From NCBI GenBank assembly GCA_001936135.1, contig CP012816.1:2849501-2913500 (forward strand): a stretch of 64,000 nt of DNA. The letters run 5' to 3'. A model generated the notes under the pieces. That model was given only the letters and a program-made list of their open reading frames with translations, searched no databases and was not told the origin of the DNA. The position numbers were made by a program, and so were the translations under genes. Positions 51,687-63,178 of this stretch are shown here, one piece after another (the first letter of the stretch is position 1; each line of letters begins with the position of its first letter). Origin of the DNA: Saccharomycopsis fibuligera x Saccharomycopsis cf. fibuligera (Eukaryota; Ascomycota; Saccharomycetes; Ascoideales; Saccharomycopsidaceae).

Positions 51687-54155
51687 ATGGATGCATCAAG
51701 TTTTGATTGGTTTGCCTTTTCTGGCGTCCAGAATCCCGATAACAGTGGTGACAATAGCCAACTAGATAGCCGATTCAACTCCCAAACTCCCGCTGATAGC
51801 ACTCAACAAAGTGAATCTCAAAGTATTACTGACTACTTTGCCGATTTGAACATAAATAATAACATCAATGGCACATCTTACACATCTGGCAGCAGAAGCA
51901 TGTCCGACCTTTCCAGCGGTATTCATAGAAGCGCAAATATTGAAGCAAGCAACAGTAGTTCGGTGAGCTTAAATCCACAGCAACAAGAGCACCAACACCA
52001 CCAACAGCAAATCTCTCAAAATAATAGTGTGCCTTTATCTTTGACAGTGAACCAGCTTTCTCCAGAGGAAAGTAAAACGTATCTTAGATGGTATAATGAT
52101 ATTACAATCAGAAAACATGCAAAATTAATCAAGATTAACGACGTTTTAGAGTTCTTGAAAAATTTCAATTTAAGCGAGCCATTAAAAAGTCATTTGAAAA
52201 GACTTTTTCCTGCCAATGAAGACCTAAACGTAGGGCAATTTTTTGCTCTTTTGCGATTGATAAGTCATTATATTTACGGAGTTACCGTGCTTAAGAAGGA
52301 TGTGTTGCCTTCACAAAATTTAATTGCGCATAGTTGTCAAGTGCCGAAACCAAGGTCGATCTTGGCGAAGAAAAGAGTAACCGAGGAAGATAGCGATAAT
52401 GAAGAAAATGCATTGGTACTGCATAATGGTACCACTACACCAGTAGGCAATCCATTTAACAATAATGGCAATGCTGGTGACGGCAAAATTGATCTTGATA
52501 GTTTTGCCAAGTTCATAATGACGGGCGAACGTCCCGCTAACAAAAATAGTCAATCACCAATAAATAAAGGTAAAAAGAAAAAGAAAGCAAAGAAAGTGAA
52601 ATTCAGTGATCAGCTTGTGACTGTCGCAACCACATCTATAGACGACTCATATGTTGCTTCACCCCCACCTAGCTCAGCATCAACCACTATTGGCGATACA
52701 ACCAATACACAGCCCAGCAACAATGCGGGTGATAGGAACAGTTTGGATTTATCGTTGCCGATGGACCAACTTTTGCAAAAGTTGAAAAACAATCCTAATG
52801 AAAAACATCAAATTCCAGTGAGAAATTTCTCAGAGAAAGAAGTAGAAGATGAAGAAGAGATTCTAGGTGAAAACTTCAAACATTTTCAAAACGTCAACAT
52901 CGAGAGCGCTTTAGTGCATGGTAAGACAGCGGCTATACCTCAAGAATTAGTACCAACGAATACGGGAGGTACGATGGATGTGGGAAAAATTAATCCTGGA
53001 TTCAATCAACCGCTACAACCAACTTTAACCGGCTCTGCCAATCATTTTTTAAAGCAGAATCATGCTTTTGGAGCTCCGGCTAATACAAATAATAATGATA
53101 ACTACTTTAGCGGTCAAAATGGTACTGCATTTGTTGGAAACTCATTTAATCAGACACAGGGTCATATCAGTCCCAACGGGTTAAGTCCTAACAATACAAA
53201 TACTGGTGGAGTAAATGGTCACAACACTTTATCTTCATTAGGAAATTTGAGACCTCAAACAGGAGGGTCTTTATCACCAGTATATATTTCTCCGCAACCC
53301 TCTGGACTACAAGGCAATAGCACTGGTGGGCCCAGTTTTGTTAATACTGGAATGTTGCAGCAGCCTCAACCTCAGCCACTGCAATATAATCAACAAACAT
53401 TTCAGCTTTCACCGTTGGGGACAAATAACAATTTAAGAGTCGGGTCGCTAAGCCCGCAGCCCAGCCCTTCACCCGGTGACCAGTTTATCAACTCTTTGAC
53501 CGGTAAAATTCCGCCACCTCCGCCACCTCGAAGCCGAAGCAATTCTGCCAATGCTAATTTGAATATAACAAGTTACGGCAGAAGCTCTAATATTCCTCAA
53601 AGCAATGCAGATTTGGCAACATTAAACAACTTTCCTGCTCCTCCAAGCTCAAGAAATACCGGAGAAACACAATCTTCTGGTGTCCCACCATCTCTTCCAC
53701 CAAAGATCACATTATCGCCTTCGGAAGTTTTGGATAATAATTTTCCACATTCCCAGCAATTTCAACCTGGCAGGTTTCAACCTCAGTCGCAATTTGCATA
53801 TCAACAGCAGCAACAGCAACAGCAGCAACAACAACAGCAACAACAACAACAACAACAGCAGCAGCAGCAGCAGCAGCAAGCGCCACAATTGGCATCCACG
53901 GCTTCATTTCAACATAATAAATCACCATCTCAGTTCCCACTGCAATTCACAGGCGGTGTTTACGGCAACAGCAGTATCGCATCTTCATTAGGGAATTCCC
54001 AATTTACAGGAACAAATCCATTGATCGGGTATGGTATGACCCTCAACAATGGCGTTGCGTTGGACCAATACCGTAATCCTACCCCTAGTCCGATCTCTGC
54101 ACCGCCTGTTCCGAACAAAAGTCAGGAAGATCTCGAATGGTTTGAGCGAGATTGA
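51687..54155 (+). CDS. SCD5: Clathrin/actin endocytosis adaptor and PP1-targeting protein Scd5
   Basis: Targets protein phosphatase-1 (Glc7) to cortical endocytic sites, opposing Prk1 kinase. 822 residues, against 872 in S. cerevisiae. An N-terminal helical domain (about 118-200) reads VNQLSPEESKTYLRWYNDIT and NVGQFFALLRLISHYIYG, matching the Scd5 N-terminal region. The PP1-binding RVxF motif is KVKF at 303-306 (AKKVKFSDQLV). LPMDQLLQKLKNNPNEK follows. One copy of the Scd5 repeat, LQPTLTGSANHFLKQ, lies at about 442-456, with the T-x-T-G core phosphorylated by Prk1 in S. cerevisiae; the yeast protein has three such repeats, here I see one. The C-terminal half is Asn/Gln/Pro-rich, with PPPPPPRSRS and a 26-Gln run. 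Confidence 0.9.
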   Translation: MDASSFDWFAFSGVQNPDNSGDNSQLDSRFNSQTPADSTQQSESQSITDYFADLNINNNINGTSYTSGSRSMSDLSSGIHRSANIEASNSSSVSLNPQQQEHQHHQQQISQNNSVPLSLTVNQLSPEESKTYLRWYNDITIRKHAKLIKINDVLEFLKNFNLSEPLKSHLKRLFPANEDLNVGQFFALLRLISHYIYGVTVLKKDVLPSQNLIAHSCQVPKPRSILAKKRVTEEDSDNEENALVLHNGTTTPVGNPFNNNGNAGDGKIDLDSFAKFIMTGERPANKNSQSPINKGKKKKKAKKVKFSDQLVTVATTSIDDSYVASPPPSSASTTIGDTTNTQPSNNAGDRNSLDLSLPMDQLLQKLKNNPNEKHQIPVRNFSEKEVEDEEEILGENFKHFQNVNIESALVHGKTAAIPQELVPTNTGGTMDVGKINPGFNQPLQPTLTGSANHFLKQNHAFGAPANTNNNDNYFSGQNGTAFVGNSFNQTQGHISPNGLSPNNTNTGGVNGHNTLSSLGNLRPQTGGSLSPVYISPQPSGLQGNSTGGPSFVNTGMLQQPQPQPLQYNQQTFQLSPLGTNNNLRVGSLSPQPSPSPGDQFINSLTGKIPPPPPPRSRSNSANANLNITSYGRSSNIPQSNADLATLNNFPAPPSSRNTGETQSSGVPPSLPPKITLSPSEVLDNNFPHSQQFQPGRFQPQSQFAYQQQQQQQQQQQQQQQQQQQQQQQQQQAPQLASTASFQHNKSPSQFPLQFTGGVYGNSSIASSLGNSQFTGTNPLIGYGMTLNNGVALDQYRNPTPSPISAPPVPNKSQEDLEWFERD
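53802..53879 (+). repeat. Poly-glutamine tract in SCD5
   Basis: Twenty-six consecutive CAA/CAG codons near the C-terminus, with interspersed CAA and CAG. Likely length-polymorphic. Confidence 0.9.
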
Positions 54156-56757
54156 TCTATATCTTGCGAACAACAATTGCGAACCAGTGTGTTTTATTAG
54201 TTGATATTCGAAGTAATTTTATCATCCATTATGCTTTATTCATTTTTTCCTTCTCAATGTATTTTCTGTTTGTGTATTTGCTGATCTGTTTGTGCCTCTT
54301 CTCATTTGAACTGCCTTTTCATTGCGGAAGTTTGTTCTTTGATGGAGCGAAACATGAAAACTTCACACTCATAAGATAAAGAAAATTTGTGATATACGAG
54401 AACGCCCTTCTAATAAACATATGCAAGATGAGTCAATTTTTTGCCAATTAGTTTGCGCTTTTATCGAGATTCTGTTTATTGACGTAAACGGTGTCACATT
54501 GAAATTTACTATGGTGTGAAATGGGAGCAAAAACATGGCTATGAGATTTGCGGCGCTGTTGGGGTAAATATTGAGGAAGCTTCATGCAACACAGGTCTGA
54601 ATATGCTAAATTTACCGATTTATTCTGCTAAGTTTCAGGATTTTTTGTCGATAAAAGCGCAAGTTAGACAGTAACAATTTGCATGACATGCCAATATGTT
54701 TCCAAAACCCTAGAGGTAGCACGTATTGGATAAAAAAAATTAAGTTGTTTCCCCACAATAGAATACTTTTGGTAACAAAAGCTTGGATGTCTACAATTAC
54801 CTGTAAAAAGATAGCCAATTACAGGACAAAAAAAGAAAAAATTTAGGCGACATGCTGCAAATACTATATTAGTCCTATAAAATAAGTGGATTTGTTTTTC
54901 GTAAGTGTTAGTATAAATGTCAATGTTTATTTTTTTCTCATTCTCTGTTAAAATCTTTGCGTGGTTTGGGAATAGGAGCTAACTCGCTGTACCTCTATCT
55001 GATTTAGACCGGCGACTAACTTTTCAAAACAGTGGCTTGCTGCGCTTGATAATAAACTATAGAGCTCAGCTTTTTTATCTTGTAATACATATCGTTCTCA
55101 TTTGCGAAGTTTTATTGTTGTAAATTCACTTCAATATTAACTAATCCCTGAGCCAGCATGTCGCTTCAGTGCTAATTGCAAACAAGGGCGGCCGCGGGCG
55201 CAGACAACTGAAAGAAAAAAGACGCTCACGCACAAGGCAATTAAGTAGGGTTGTATAAACTGCTTCAAAGGACAAGAACCAGCTGCCACTGGCAAAAAAT
55301 CATACAAGCTGTAAGTTAGACACTCAAAAGTCTCTGCTTATGTGTGCTGTGCCAAGAGGATTCTTCCACTTGCTTAAATCATTTCATGTTCAGATCTTTA
55401 TTTGCCCATCATATATTAGTGCCGGCACTTTGTGTCTGCATTGTACAGTCTGCAATTGCAGATTAACCTGCTCGCAAGAGACAAAGTATTGGGTTTATTT
55501 ACACCGCTGCAGGATGCCTTCGAGATCCACTCAAGTACTTTGAGCCGTGGCACGCGGGCCGCATTTCCTGCATGCGCATGGATGTTCACTAATGCCGGCT
55601 CAGCAGCAACCTCCTGAGGCGTTGAGCGGACAACGAATACATATATTTTATATACCGACCAATTTTCGTAAAAGAAAAAAAAAATAAAGAGTATATGTAA
55701 AGAAACACTATAATGAAATAGAGCGCATGGAATTTTGACTGTAAACTCAAGAAAGAAAGAATTTCATAAGATAGCCTTCAGGTGTGGTTGAAGGCATGGA
55801 ACGACGACTCGTATATCAGCACTACATTACCGTATGGTAGGCTGCCTGGAACAAATTTGCAACACGTTAACATAGAAATCATACAGAATTAGTAAGAAAA
55901 AGTAAAACAAACCGCAGGAAACTGCTGCTCGCAGTGACAACCCGGCGGTACCCATCGGTTACTCCCCCGCGGAAGCAAGCAGATAGCTGCAGCATGTGTA
56001 CGTTGAAAGACGGTGAAGCGCGTTCCGCATTAGCCGCAGTGACCCACTTCAACTACACCAATTATTATGAAGAGACAGTCCTGCATTGAAGCAGGATGCT
56101 GCAACTGTTTTTACAATCGCTGCGGTGAGTAAGCGGCCCACGGCGTCCCTCGGTTTTTTTACTCTCTTTTCGTAGCAAAGACCTGGTTGTTTTTGAGGAT
56201 TCGGCTATAGCATGCTAACCAGACTGCGCTGGCCGGCATTGAGGTTGATGTTGTGGTTTTTGGATCGTTCAGTGGCTCCTTGCATTGCCTCTCGCGGCCT
56301 GAAACTATATAGTAATGCCTGTCTGCCCCTAGAAGTCAAAAAAAATTAAAAAATTAAAAAAAATAAAAAATTAAAAAAAAAAAAATATGGAATAGGGCAA
56401 GTCAACATCAAAAATATTTACACCAACCAAACACAGTTTCCGTCTTTTCTTTCATAACTCTAACCTTTCATCATACACCGTTAGCGCCATTTATACCTGA
56501 ACCTAACAGTATATTCTCACTTTCACTTTTGTTAAATTGCACCGTATAGATTCATGGTTTGCTAGCTCACAATTATCATTTTTAAGACACGACAGGTTTA
56601 ACCATTACTGCCCAAATCCACCACTAGTTGTGGGTTAATAAACGGCTCATTTCCAGATCACACGCGCGCACATACACACACGCATACACGAATATTTTTA
56701 CAATAATTAGAATTTTGTTACAGTAATCCAGTCCAGCCAACTGTCACTTTCCATAAA
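54156..56757. promoter_or_regulatory. 2.6-kb gene-free region upstream of the velvet gene
   Basis: No supportable gene. The SCD5 3' region occupies the first few hundred bases. The stretch around 55930-56240 is more GC-rich and holds several CGG/CCG triplets (CCCGGCGG, CCCCCGCGG) of the kind bound by zinc-cluster factors. An A/T-only zone lies at about 56337-56386. The last 250 bp before the ATG are AC-rich. Such a long upstream region suggests complex regulation. Confidence 0.5.
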
Positions 56758-58341
56758 ATGCGTAAAGTTTTGCAGTCCACGCCCCTAAGCAACATTGAAA
56801 AAGCCCGTAAAACCAAATATGTACTAACTTTTCTTCAACAGCCCAAGTTTGCTCGAGAAAGCACCAAGCTGAAAAGACTTTTACACCCACACCCAGTAGT
56901 GACCTTGAATGTTTATGTGGAGGCGGCAGATGGCTCCTATATGGATGTCACAAGCCATAATTTATCAACTTTTTTCTTAAAAGCATCAGTGGTGGAAACT
57001 ACACCAGAAGAAGAGCAAGATAGATATCAAAATATTCCCGAAGAAAAGGTTCTTGTTGGTAACAAAGTGATGAGCGGCGCGTTGTACAACTTGCCTGGGG
57101 ACTATGACTTCAAAATAATTAACAGTGAATATCACCATAGATATAGACAGCAGCAATTTTTTATGCAACAGCAGCCCCAGCAACCGAATGTATACCCGCC
57201 GCCGTATCCGCCAACAACAATAGTATCGCCAATTTACGGCCAGCCTCCACAACCAGTGGCCAATACTGGTCCAATGCCGGGCTATACGAGCCCTATTCAT
57301 CCAGAAGTAAGGGCCAGTTCTAGCAAAAGTTCATTTCAGGATAATTCGGTTTATACCAGTGTGGAGGAACTTGCGAAGAATGTTAATATTAGTATTAACA
57401 ATGACAATAATGGGGTAGTAGTTTTCATATTCAACGATCTTGGAGTTGTGAAAAGAGGAAACTTCAAGCTTAGGTTTGAATTGTTCAAATTTGAATGTTT
57501 TCAGTACGCAGTAAAGGATGGCAATAGTATCCCTAATGTGATGAAAGTTGGCGACTTGTATTCTGGAGAATTTAAAGTTGATGGATCGCGTCAGTTTTAC
57601 AAAAAGGATAATCAAGAAATGTTTTCTAAAGAGTTAGATTTGGAGAAAGATAGACTTCAAAGTGATAAGACATTAGCCTATCTCAAAAAAATAAAGGTTC
57701 TCAGGGATATATCCGAAGAGCGAGGCAATGCTAGCGCCGCTACCAGCACTGATGAAAAGAGAAAAGATTTTGAAGCTGATCCTGAGGACGCTGATGCTGG
57801 CCAAAGCCCTCCTTTGGAATACCAAAGTGCTTCTCCTCCATTTTACGTATCCGCCCCTCCTCCTCCTCCCCCTCCTCCATTCTTACCTCCTAGAAACGAA
57901 GGTACTTTTCTTACCTTTGACTCGGCAAGTGCTGGCACTGCTGAAGCTGCATCATCTGGTGCCCCCAGTGCTCGTCCTGTTCAAGAGAGCCGCTATGTGG
58001 GCTATAACCCAGTCACTAAGAGAAGAGAAGTGGTGAGAAACTTCTCGCGTCATACGAATTTCAACGGACAATATTATAAGGGTGGGCTTCTTGTACAACG
58101 AGGTATAGTACAGGCATACAAGGGCGTTGATTCTAAAAAAATTAAGGATGATGAAGATGATAAGTTGAAAATGAAATCTGATTCAGATCCAGAAAGCGAA
58201 GAGGATATACTAGAGGCGGCCAAGGACAGTGAGTCAAATTTCACTAATGCTGGTCTTAGCGATAAAAATGGTCTCGACAAGAAGCGGAAGACAGATTCCG
58301 ATGATGACCGGATGAGCATCAAGCGTCTACTTTTGGCGTAG
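56758..58341 (+). CDS. Velvet-domain protein (VosA/VelB/Ryp2/Ryp3-like)
   Basis: Velvet proteins are fungal DNA-binding regulators (NF-kB-like fold) of development, spore viability and dimorphism. 527 residues, with the velvet domain split in two. N-half at about 20-121: YVLTFLQQPKFARES, then RLLHPHPVVTLNVYV, FFLKASVVE and LVGNKVMSGALYNLPGDYD, matching the family pattern Q-Q-P-x-x-A-R ... P-P-P-V-V-x-L and the L-V-G-x-x-V-x-S segment. C-half at about 216-315: NGVVVFIFNDLGVVKRGNFK, LRFELFKFE, DLYSGEFKVDGSRQFYKKDN, matching F-x-F-x-D-L-x-V-x-x-x-G-x-F-x-L-x-F and the site corresponding to S-A-K-K-F-P-G. The insert between them (about 122-215) is Gln/Pro-rich. After the domain come a proline run (APPPPPPPPFLPP), a conserved-looking block (YVGYNPVTKRREVVRNFSRH) and a basic end KKRKTDSDDDRMSIKRLLLA, a likely nuclear signal. 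No intron is needed. Confidence 0.85.
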   Translation: MRKVLQSTPLSNIEKARKTKYVLTFLQQPKFARESTKLKRLLHPHPVVTLNVYVEAADGSYMDVTSHNLSTFFLKASVVETTPEEEQDRYQNIPEEKVLVGNKVMSGALYNLPGDYDFKIINSEYHHRYRQQQFFMQQQPQQPNVYPPPYPPTTIVSPIYGQPPQPVANTGPMPGYTSPIHPEVRASSSKSSFQDNSVYTSVEELAKNVNISINNDNNGVVVFIFNDLGVVKRGNFKLRFELFKFECFQYAVKDGNSIPNVMKVGDLYSGEFKVDGSRQFYKKDNQEMFSKELDLEKDRLQSDKTLAYLKKIKVLRDISEERGNASAATSTDEKRKDFEADPEDADAGQSPPLEYQSASPPFYVSAPPPPPPPPFLPPRNEGTFLTFDSASAGTAEAASSGAPSARPVQESRYVGYNPVTKRREVVRNFSRHTNFNGQYYKGGLLVQRGIVQAYKGVDSKKIKDDEDDKLKMKSDSDPESEEDILEAAKDSESNFTNAGLSDKNGLDKKRKTDSDDDRMSIKRLLLA

Positions 58342-58363
58342 GAAATCTGCTTCAATTTTTTTT

Positions 58364-58394
<31 letters not shown>

Positions 58395-61300
58395 CTTTGT
58401 TCATTTTTGTGAAGTATAGAAATTTGTGCATTGTCTTTTTATGTTTTTCTTTTTGAAACTATTTTATTTTTGGCTTTTTTTTTGTCAATATTGTTATCTT
58501 TGATTCTATCTTTATTTTCAGTCATTTATTTTGGTTTATTGGCCAATGGCCACGATCACGGGAATTTGTCATCTTTACTATCTTTTTTGTTATCACATTA
58601 TACTTATCATTCAATGTGTCATTTGAAGTCAGCCCACTCGTTGATACTTGTATAGCTGTTTTTTGGTTTAAATTTGAACTCGGCTCCACTGCTAACTCGG
58701 TAAAAAGACACCAGTAAACTTATAAGATTAGACTAAGGAATAGGTTTGTGAAAAGGCCGCACTGATTTACAAACCCTAACTTACAAACCATTTGGGCGAA
58801 AAAAAGAACAACATTATTTGGTGACAAGCTACACAAGATGCACAACGACGAGGCTACAGAGGCACAAAGCTAAAAGCAGAGTTAGAGACATGAAAATTCG
58901 GTGCAGTTTCAGGACAAGCGGGGCAGTGTGTTGATCATTTCAGCAATTTATGTTTGCCATATCGGAGAGAAGAGAATTAGCACTTCACATAGTATTATAA
59001 TCGGTCCGTTGCAGTTCAAGAGACTAAGTCGCGTTTGCACGTTTACAGTGAGATGATACAAAATAGTTCAAAAACATCAGCTAATGCAGTGTGCCGTTTC
59101 TGCAGTAACAAATTATTGGCATTTACTGGCCCCACTAGAAACACCCGAGGGAATACTTCTCTATACTTGGTTAGTGCGACTGCCAATATTCGGGCCACAG
59201 GATGAGTAGCATTGTTTCTGAAGGCGCCTCTCAGATTAGCTATAGGCAGCGAACATCTAGTGCCAAACGGCCCCTAATTCGGCCACTCCGAACAGGAAAA
59301 ATTTCAGTACATGGAGATTGGCAGTCGGAAAGCAACATAAAAGCACACTCGCAATAACAATCATCAACGCGACACACGGACAATAATGATCTGATAGCCA
59401 AAGGGCATTAATCAATGCCTTGATTGCAGCCTTTGAGGCACTGCGGAAGAAAAGGTTTGTAAATATGTCCAATACACTCATATATGGATCCACACAGATG
59501 TAATGCAAGTAGCAAATGGCACGACACCGTCATCCCACGGCACGGCACCACGGACACGGATTCTAGTCACGAAGTACTTGCACGTATGTTAGGCCTTGCA
59601 CTAGGCTAAAAATTGTTTCTCCCTTGCAAAAGCCCTGTTCTTGTTGAGCGCAATCTCAGCATCGAAAATATGACCGGCGTTTCACAATTCCGGTTTCTCC
59701 AACTGCAACGAACTGCAACGAACAAACTATAGTGCTACAGCACTGTAGTACTGCAGTTGTGATGCAAAGACGAAAACCGATGAATACCCTCGACGAAAAA
59801 CAAGATGTACGAGGTCTGGAGCCCCACGAGCACGGGTTTTTTACTGCGGTCTGCTGTCCGAACACCAGCGCTAGTTTCGAGCTCGAGGTGACAGTGGGAA
59901 GATCCTTTGCTAAATTCGGAATGTAAGTCTTGGCTTGCACCGCACAGCAGGCCGAACCCGCAAAGCGGACATGGTTTGCAACATTTAGCTGCTGGCTATT
60001 GGGCTTACTTGAGCAGTTTGCTGTTGAGTATCAACACTTTCAGGGAGCTTTTTTTGTCAACCATGTGTCCAACCGTAGAGATGCCGTACTGCAAAAAAAG
60101 GTACGCCCAGAAACAAAGAAGGAAAAGAAACTAGAATTTGGACACAAATATGCTGAACTGTCTATATATGTAGACGCAGCTGGCGTGTTGATGCGCCATG
60201 TGCAGCTTTATAGAATTTCACCGTAACAGAGTTTCTCGGGCTTCTAATGAAACGGAACAAGTCAGCACAACACAAGAAACTGTTATCACTCCAATAGCAC
60301 CTACAAACAGGCATCCGCAGCAAGGTACGCGGAAAGAACAGCCTAAATAGGTTGCGCTTCCCTTCTTTGTTTACCTGTTTTTTTCCACAGGTTGTCTTGC
60401 TGCGCCGTCAACAAAGTTCTTCATTGGATACAAAATCGCGCTCAAAAACAAGCATGTGGTGGAGCCCCTACTGGACAGTGTAGAGTATTGCGGCGTAAAC
60501 GGTAATTGGCAGATGGCCACTAGTCCGAGTAGATGTACGCTTACGTGCATAGATGCATGGATCCATGATCTCAAGTGAAAACAAATTTGCTTTACGTGGG
60601 ACGCTGGACAATTTGGCAACTAATTAATGACAACAATTTGCTAACAAATTACTGCAGCATGGCAATCGTAATGTAGCTGCGTGGCACTGCATGTATGGAA
60701 GGACAAGGCTTGTATTGTCATAGTGAAAAACCTTTACCTGTCTTGAGCCGTGGCCAGCCTCTTACTGATATTCATCAAGATTAGTGTTTGCTACCGCTGG
60801 TACTTGCTGCGTACTGATCCGCCAGTAAGCAGTTGGGGACCTTTGGCTAGCCGCGAACACTAAACCAAACTGAAAGAAAACGGCATTTACACTATATGCG
60901 CTCTCGGCGCGGGTAGCCTACAGACTTGGGCTACTCGATTCTCCGGTTTTCAAGCACTGCCAAACAAGGTACTGGCCGAGGGCAGGAAGAAGCTCGCCAG
61001 AAAAAACGAGATATTAATAAGCAAATCTATGGAGCTGAGTTAAACCCGGCGGTCCGAACCATCTATTACATGTCTTTGCATTAGTTGGACGACACAGAAT
61101 CAGAAAAAGTATTCTCAGACGAAATTCAAACGGTTCAAAAAAGTAAATGCATTATGTAGCGGCGGCACGCGCCGCAATGTACTATATGTTCCCCTCTATT
61201 TCACACACCGGCCTCTTTCGGTGACTTCTCGTTCAGGAAGGTGATCGCCGTAAAGAAACCCTTACGTACGTCAGGAATCGACACTATTTGCATAACCGTT

Positions 61301-63142
61301 ACTTTGCAAACTCCACGGTACGCATATGTTTTTGGTAAACAAATGAAAAGCAGCAACTCTGGTAACTTGAGCATTGGATACCTGTCATCATCATGAGGGG
61401 TGCTAGGAACCCCATCCTTTGTGGCTATATTTGAAACCAGCTGTGAAGTTACAGCCACTTTTTTCTCTGACAGTCCCAGAAGAAACTTGTAAATGAGTAC
61501 CGGCCACGGCTAGCTGTATTATGCGGCGTCATGCCTAACCGGATGTAAGCCCGGCATTGTGTTCCGGTTATCAGTAGTATGGTAAGCTAAAACGGGCCCT
61601 TGGCTCCAAACTACGTACATTTGTGGCCCAACAGCCAAAATCATGAATTTATGCCGCGGTGATCAAACAATGGCTTTGGCAACAACAGGCAACGCAACAC
61701 CAATGTGGGTCGCAATGGGCTGTGTCCTTATTCTGGCCGTATAGGGGAACTCAACGGACTTACTATACGATTCCGTACTCGCGAATGCTCATAAGCGTAT
61801 GAGCAATATCAATACAAGATGAGAAGAACCCAATAACCTACTCAACTCACCATTTTGTAATTTTTATCCTAACCGCCAAACACGGAACTATACGCATAAC
61901 CAACTTGACTTATAAATCAAGTCTCTTTTTCATCGTTTTGCAATCAACACTTAGCAGCGGCAGCTGCGGCAGCTGCGGCAGTAGCAGCAGAAACCCACAA
62001 GCCAGAATGTTGTGTTTCATCGAGGCAGCGTCATAATCCTTTTTTTTTTTTTTTTGTTGCTCGAAAAAATTTGGCGCAAAAAAAAAGTAGACAGAGATAT
62101 ACCGGATGAGTAAACAGAGCGTATCAGTTTTGGTGGATGCATGCATATGCATAAATGCTGCTTTGTTATAAAGTTACCCCATTTGGGTATCACGTAGCCA
62201 GCGGGTGCCGATGCGGCCGGCTCTAGAGTGAATATCTCATGTAATTACCAGTAGCAAACATACCGTCTGTGTGTTCACCAATTACCACCTGGCTCATTCT
62301 ATTCTAATTTCAAGGCTGGTAGGAGCTTCAAAATATTGTTTCTAGGGCATACTGTTCTTGCGGGTCACGGACGCTGCCGTTGCAGTTAGTATTCTTCTTT
62401 GAGAAACATGGTGTTGACAAAGGCCATACAGATGTTTAACCTATATTTGGTATGCGCCGATATCCCAGGCGCCTGTAACGACTGTCATACTGGTGTTTAC
62501 TTGCTAACTAAGGTAGCCATTGATGATTCTGGATTTATAACAATATTTTTAATCACGACCCATAGACATAACAGCAAATAAGGTTTTGCAAATCTCACAT
62601 AGGAAAATATTTTTTGAAAATAATGTTTTGTAAAAATAACAAGACTAACTTATGTTAAATTTCCTCTGTTCAACTAGCTTTATTGAGTTTAAATTTCTTC
62701 TTTATGTCTGCAGTGGCACTGACGCTGCCGTGATTGACGATTGTCGTTACCGCTACAATAATGTTACTGTAGTGATTGTTTACGGACCGCCTCGAGGCAT
62801 AATTTCGTGGACTGACCCACAGAGAAAATGCAGGCTCTGCAACACTTGCAGTACGTCCATGTAATGTAATAAGCTTGTGGTACACTGCAGTCCGCGGGAG
62901 TTCCATAGTTTATCTCCGCTCGGAGTTTAAATGTACGAATTATAGTTACGGGTGTTAAGTTTTTGGTTACTTTTGTTCAAGAAAACGGCATTGTAGCGCA
63001 GTGACGTACAGTCACTGATCGGTTGCTTGAGAAAAACAAAATGGGACAATTTCTATGGTCATCGCACTGTATATATGTAGCTTTCGACAATCTCTATAAG
63101 CACAGATTCTTTCAACTTGGCGGCTGGATTTACCTAAATTTG

Positions 63143-63178
<36 letters not shown>

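Noticed and set aside
56200-56260. CTGGCC core near the velvet gene as a velvet-binding site
   Set aside because: Only six of eleven positions match the reported VosA motif; common by chance.
62399-62581. Possible small spliced gene (GTATGC ... GCTAACTAAGGTAG)
   Set aside because: Donor and branch look plausible, but the joined exons give only a few dozen residues with no recognisable protein.
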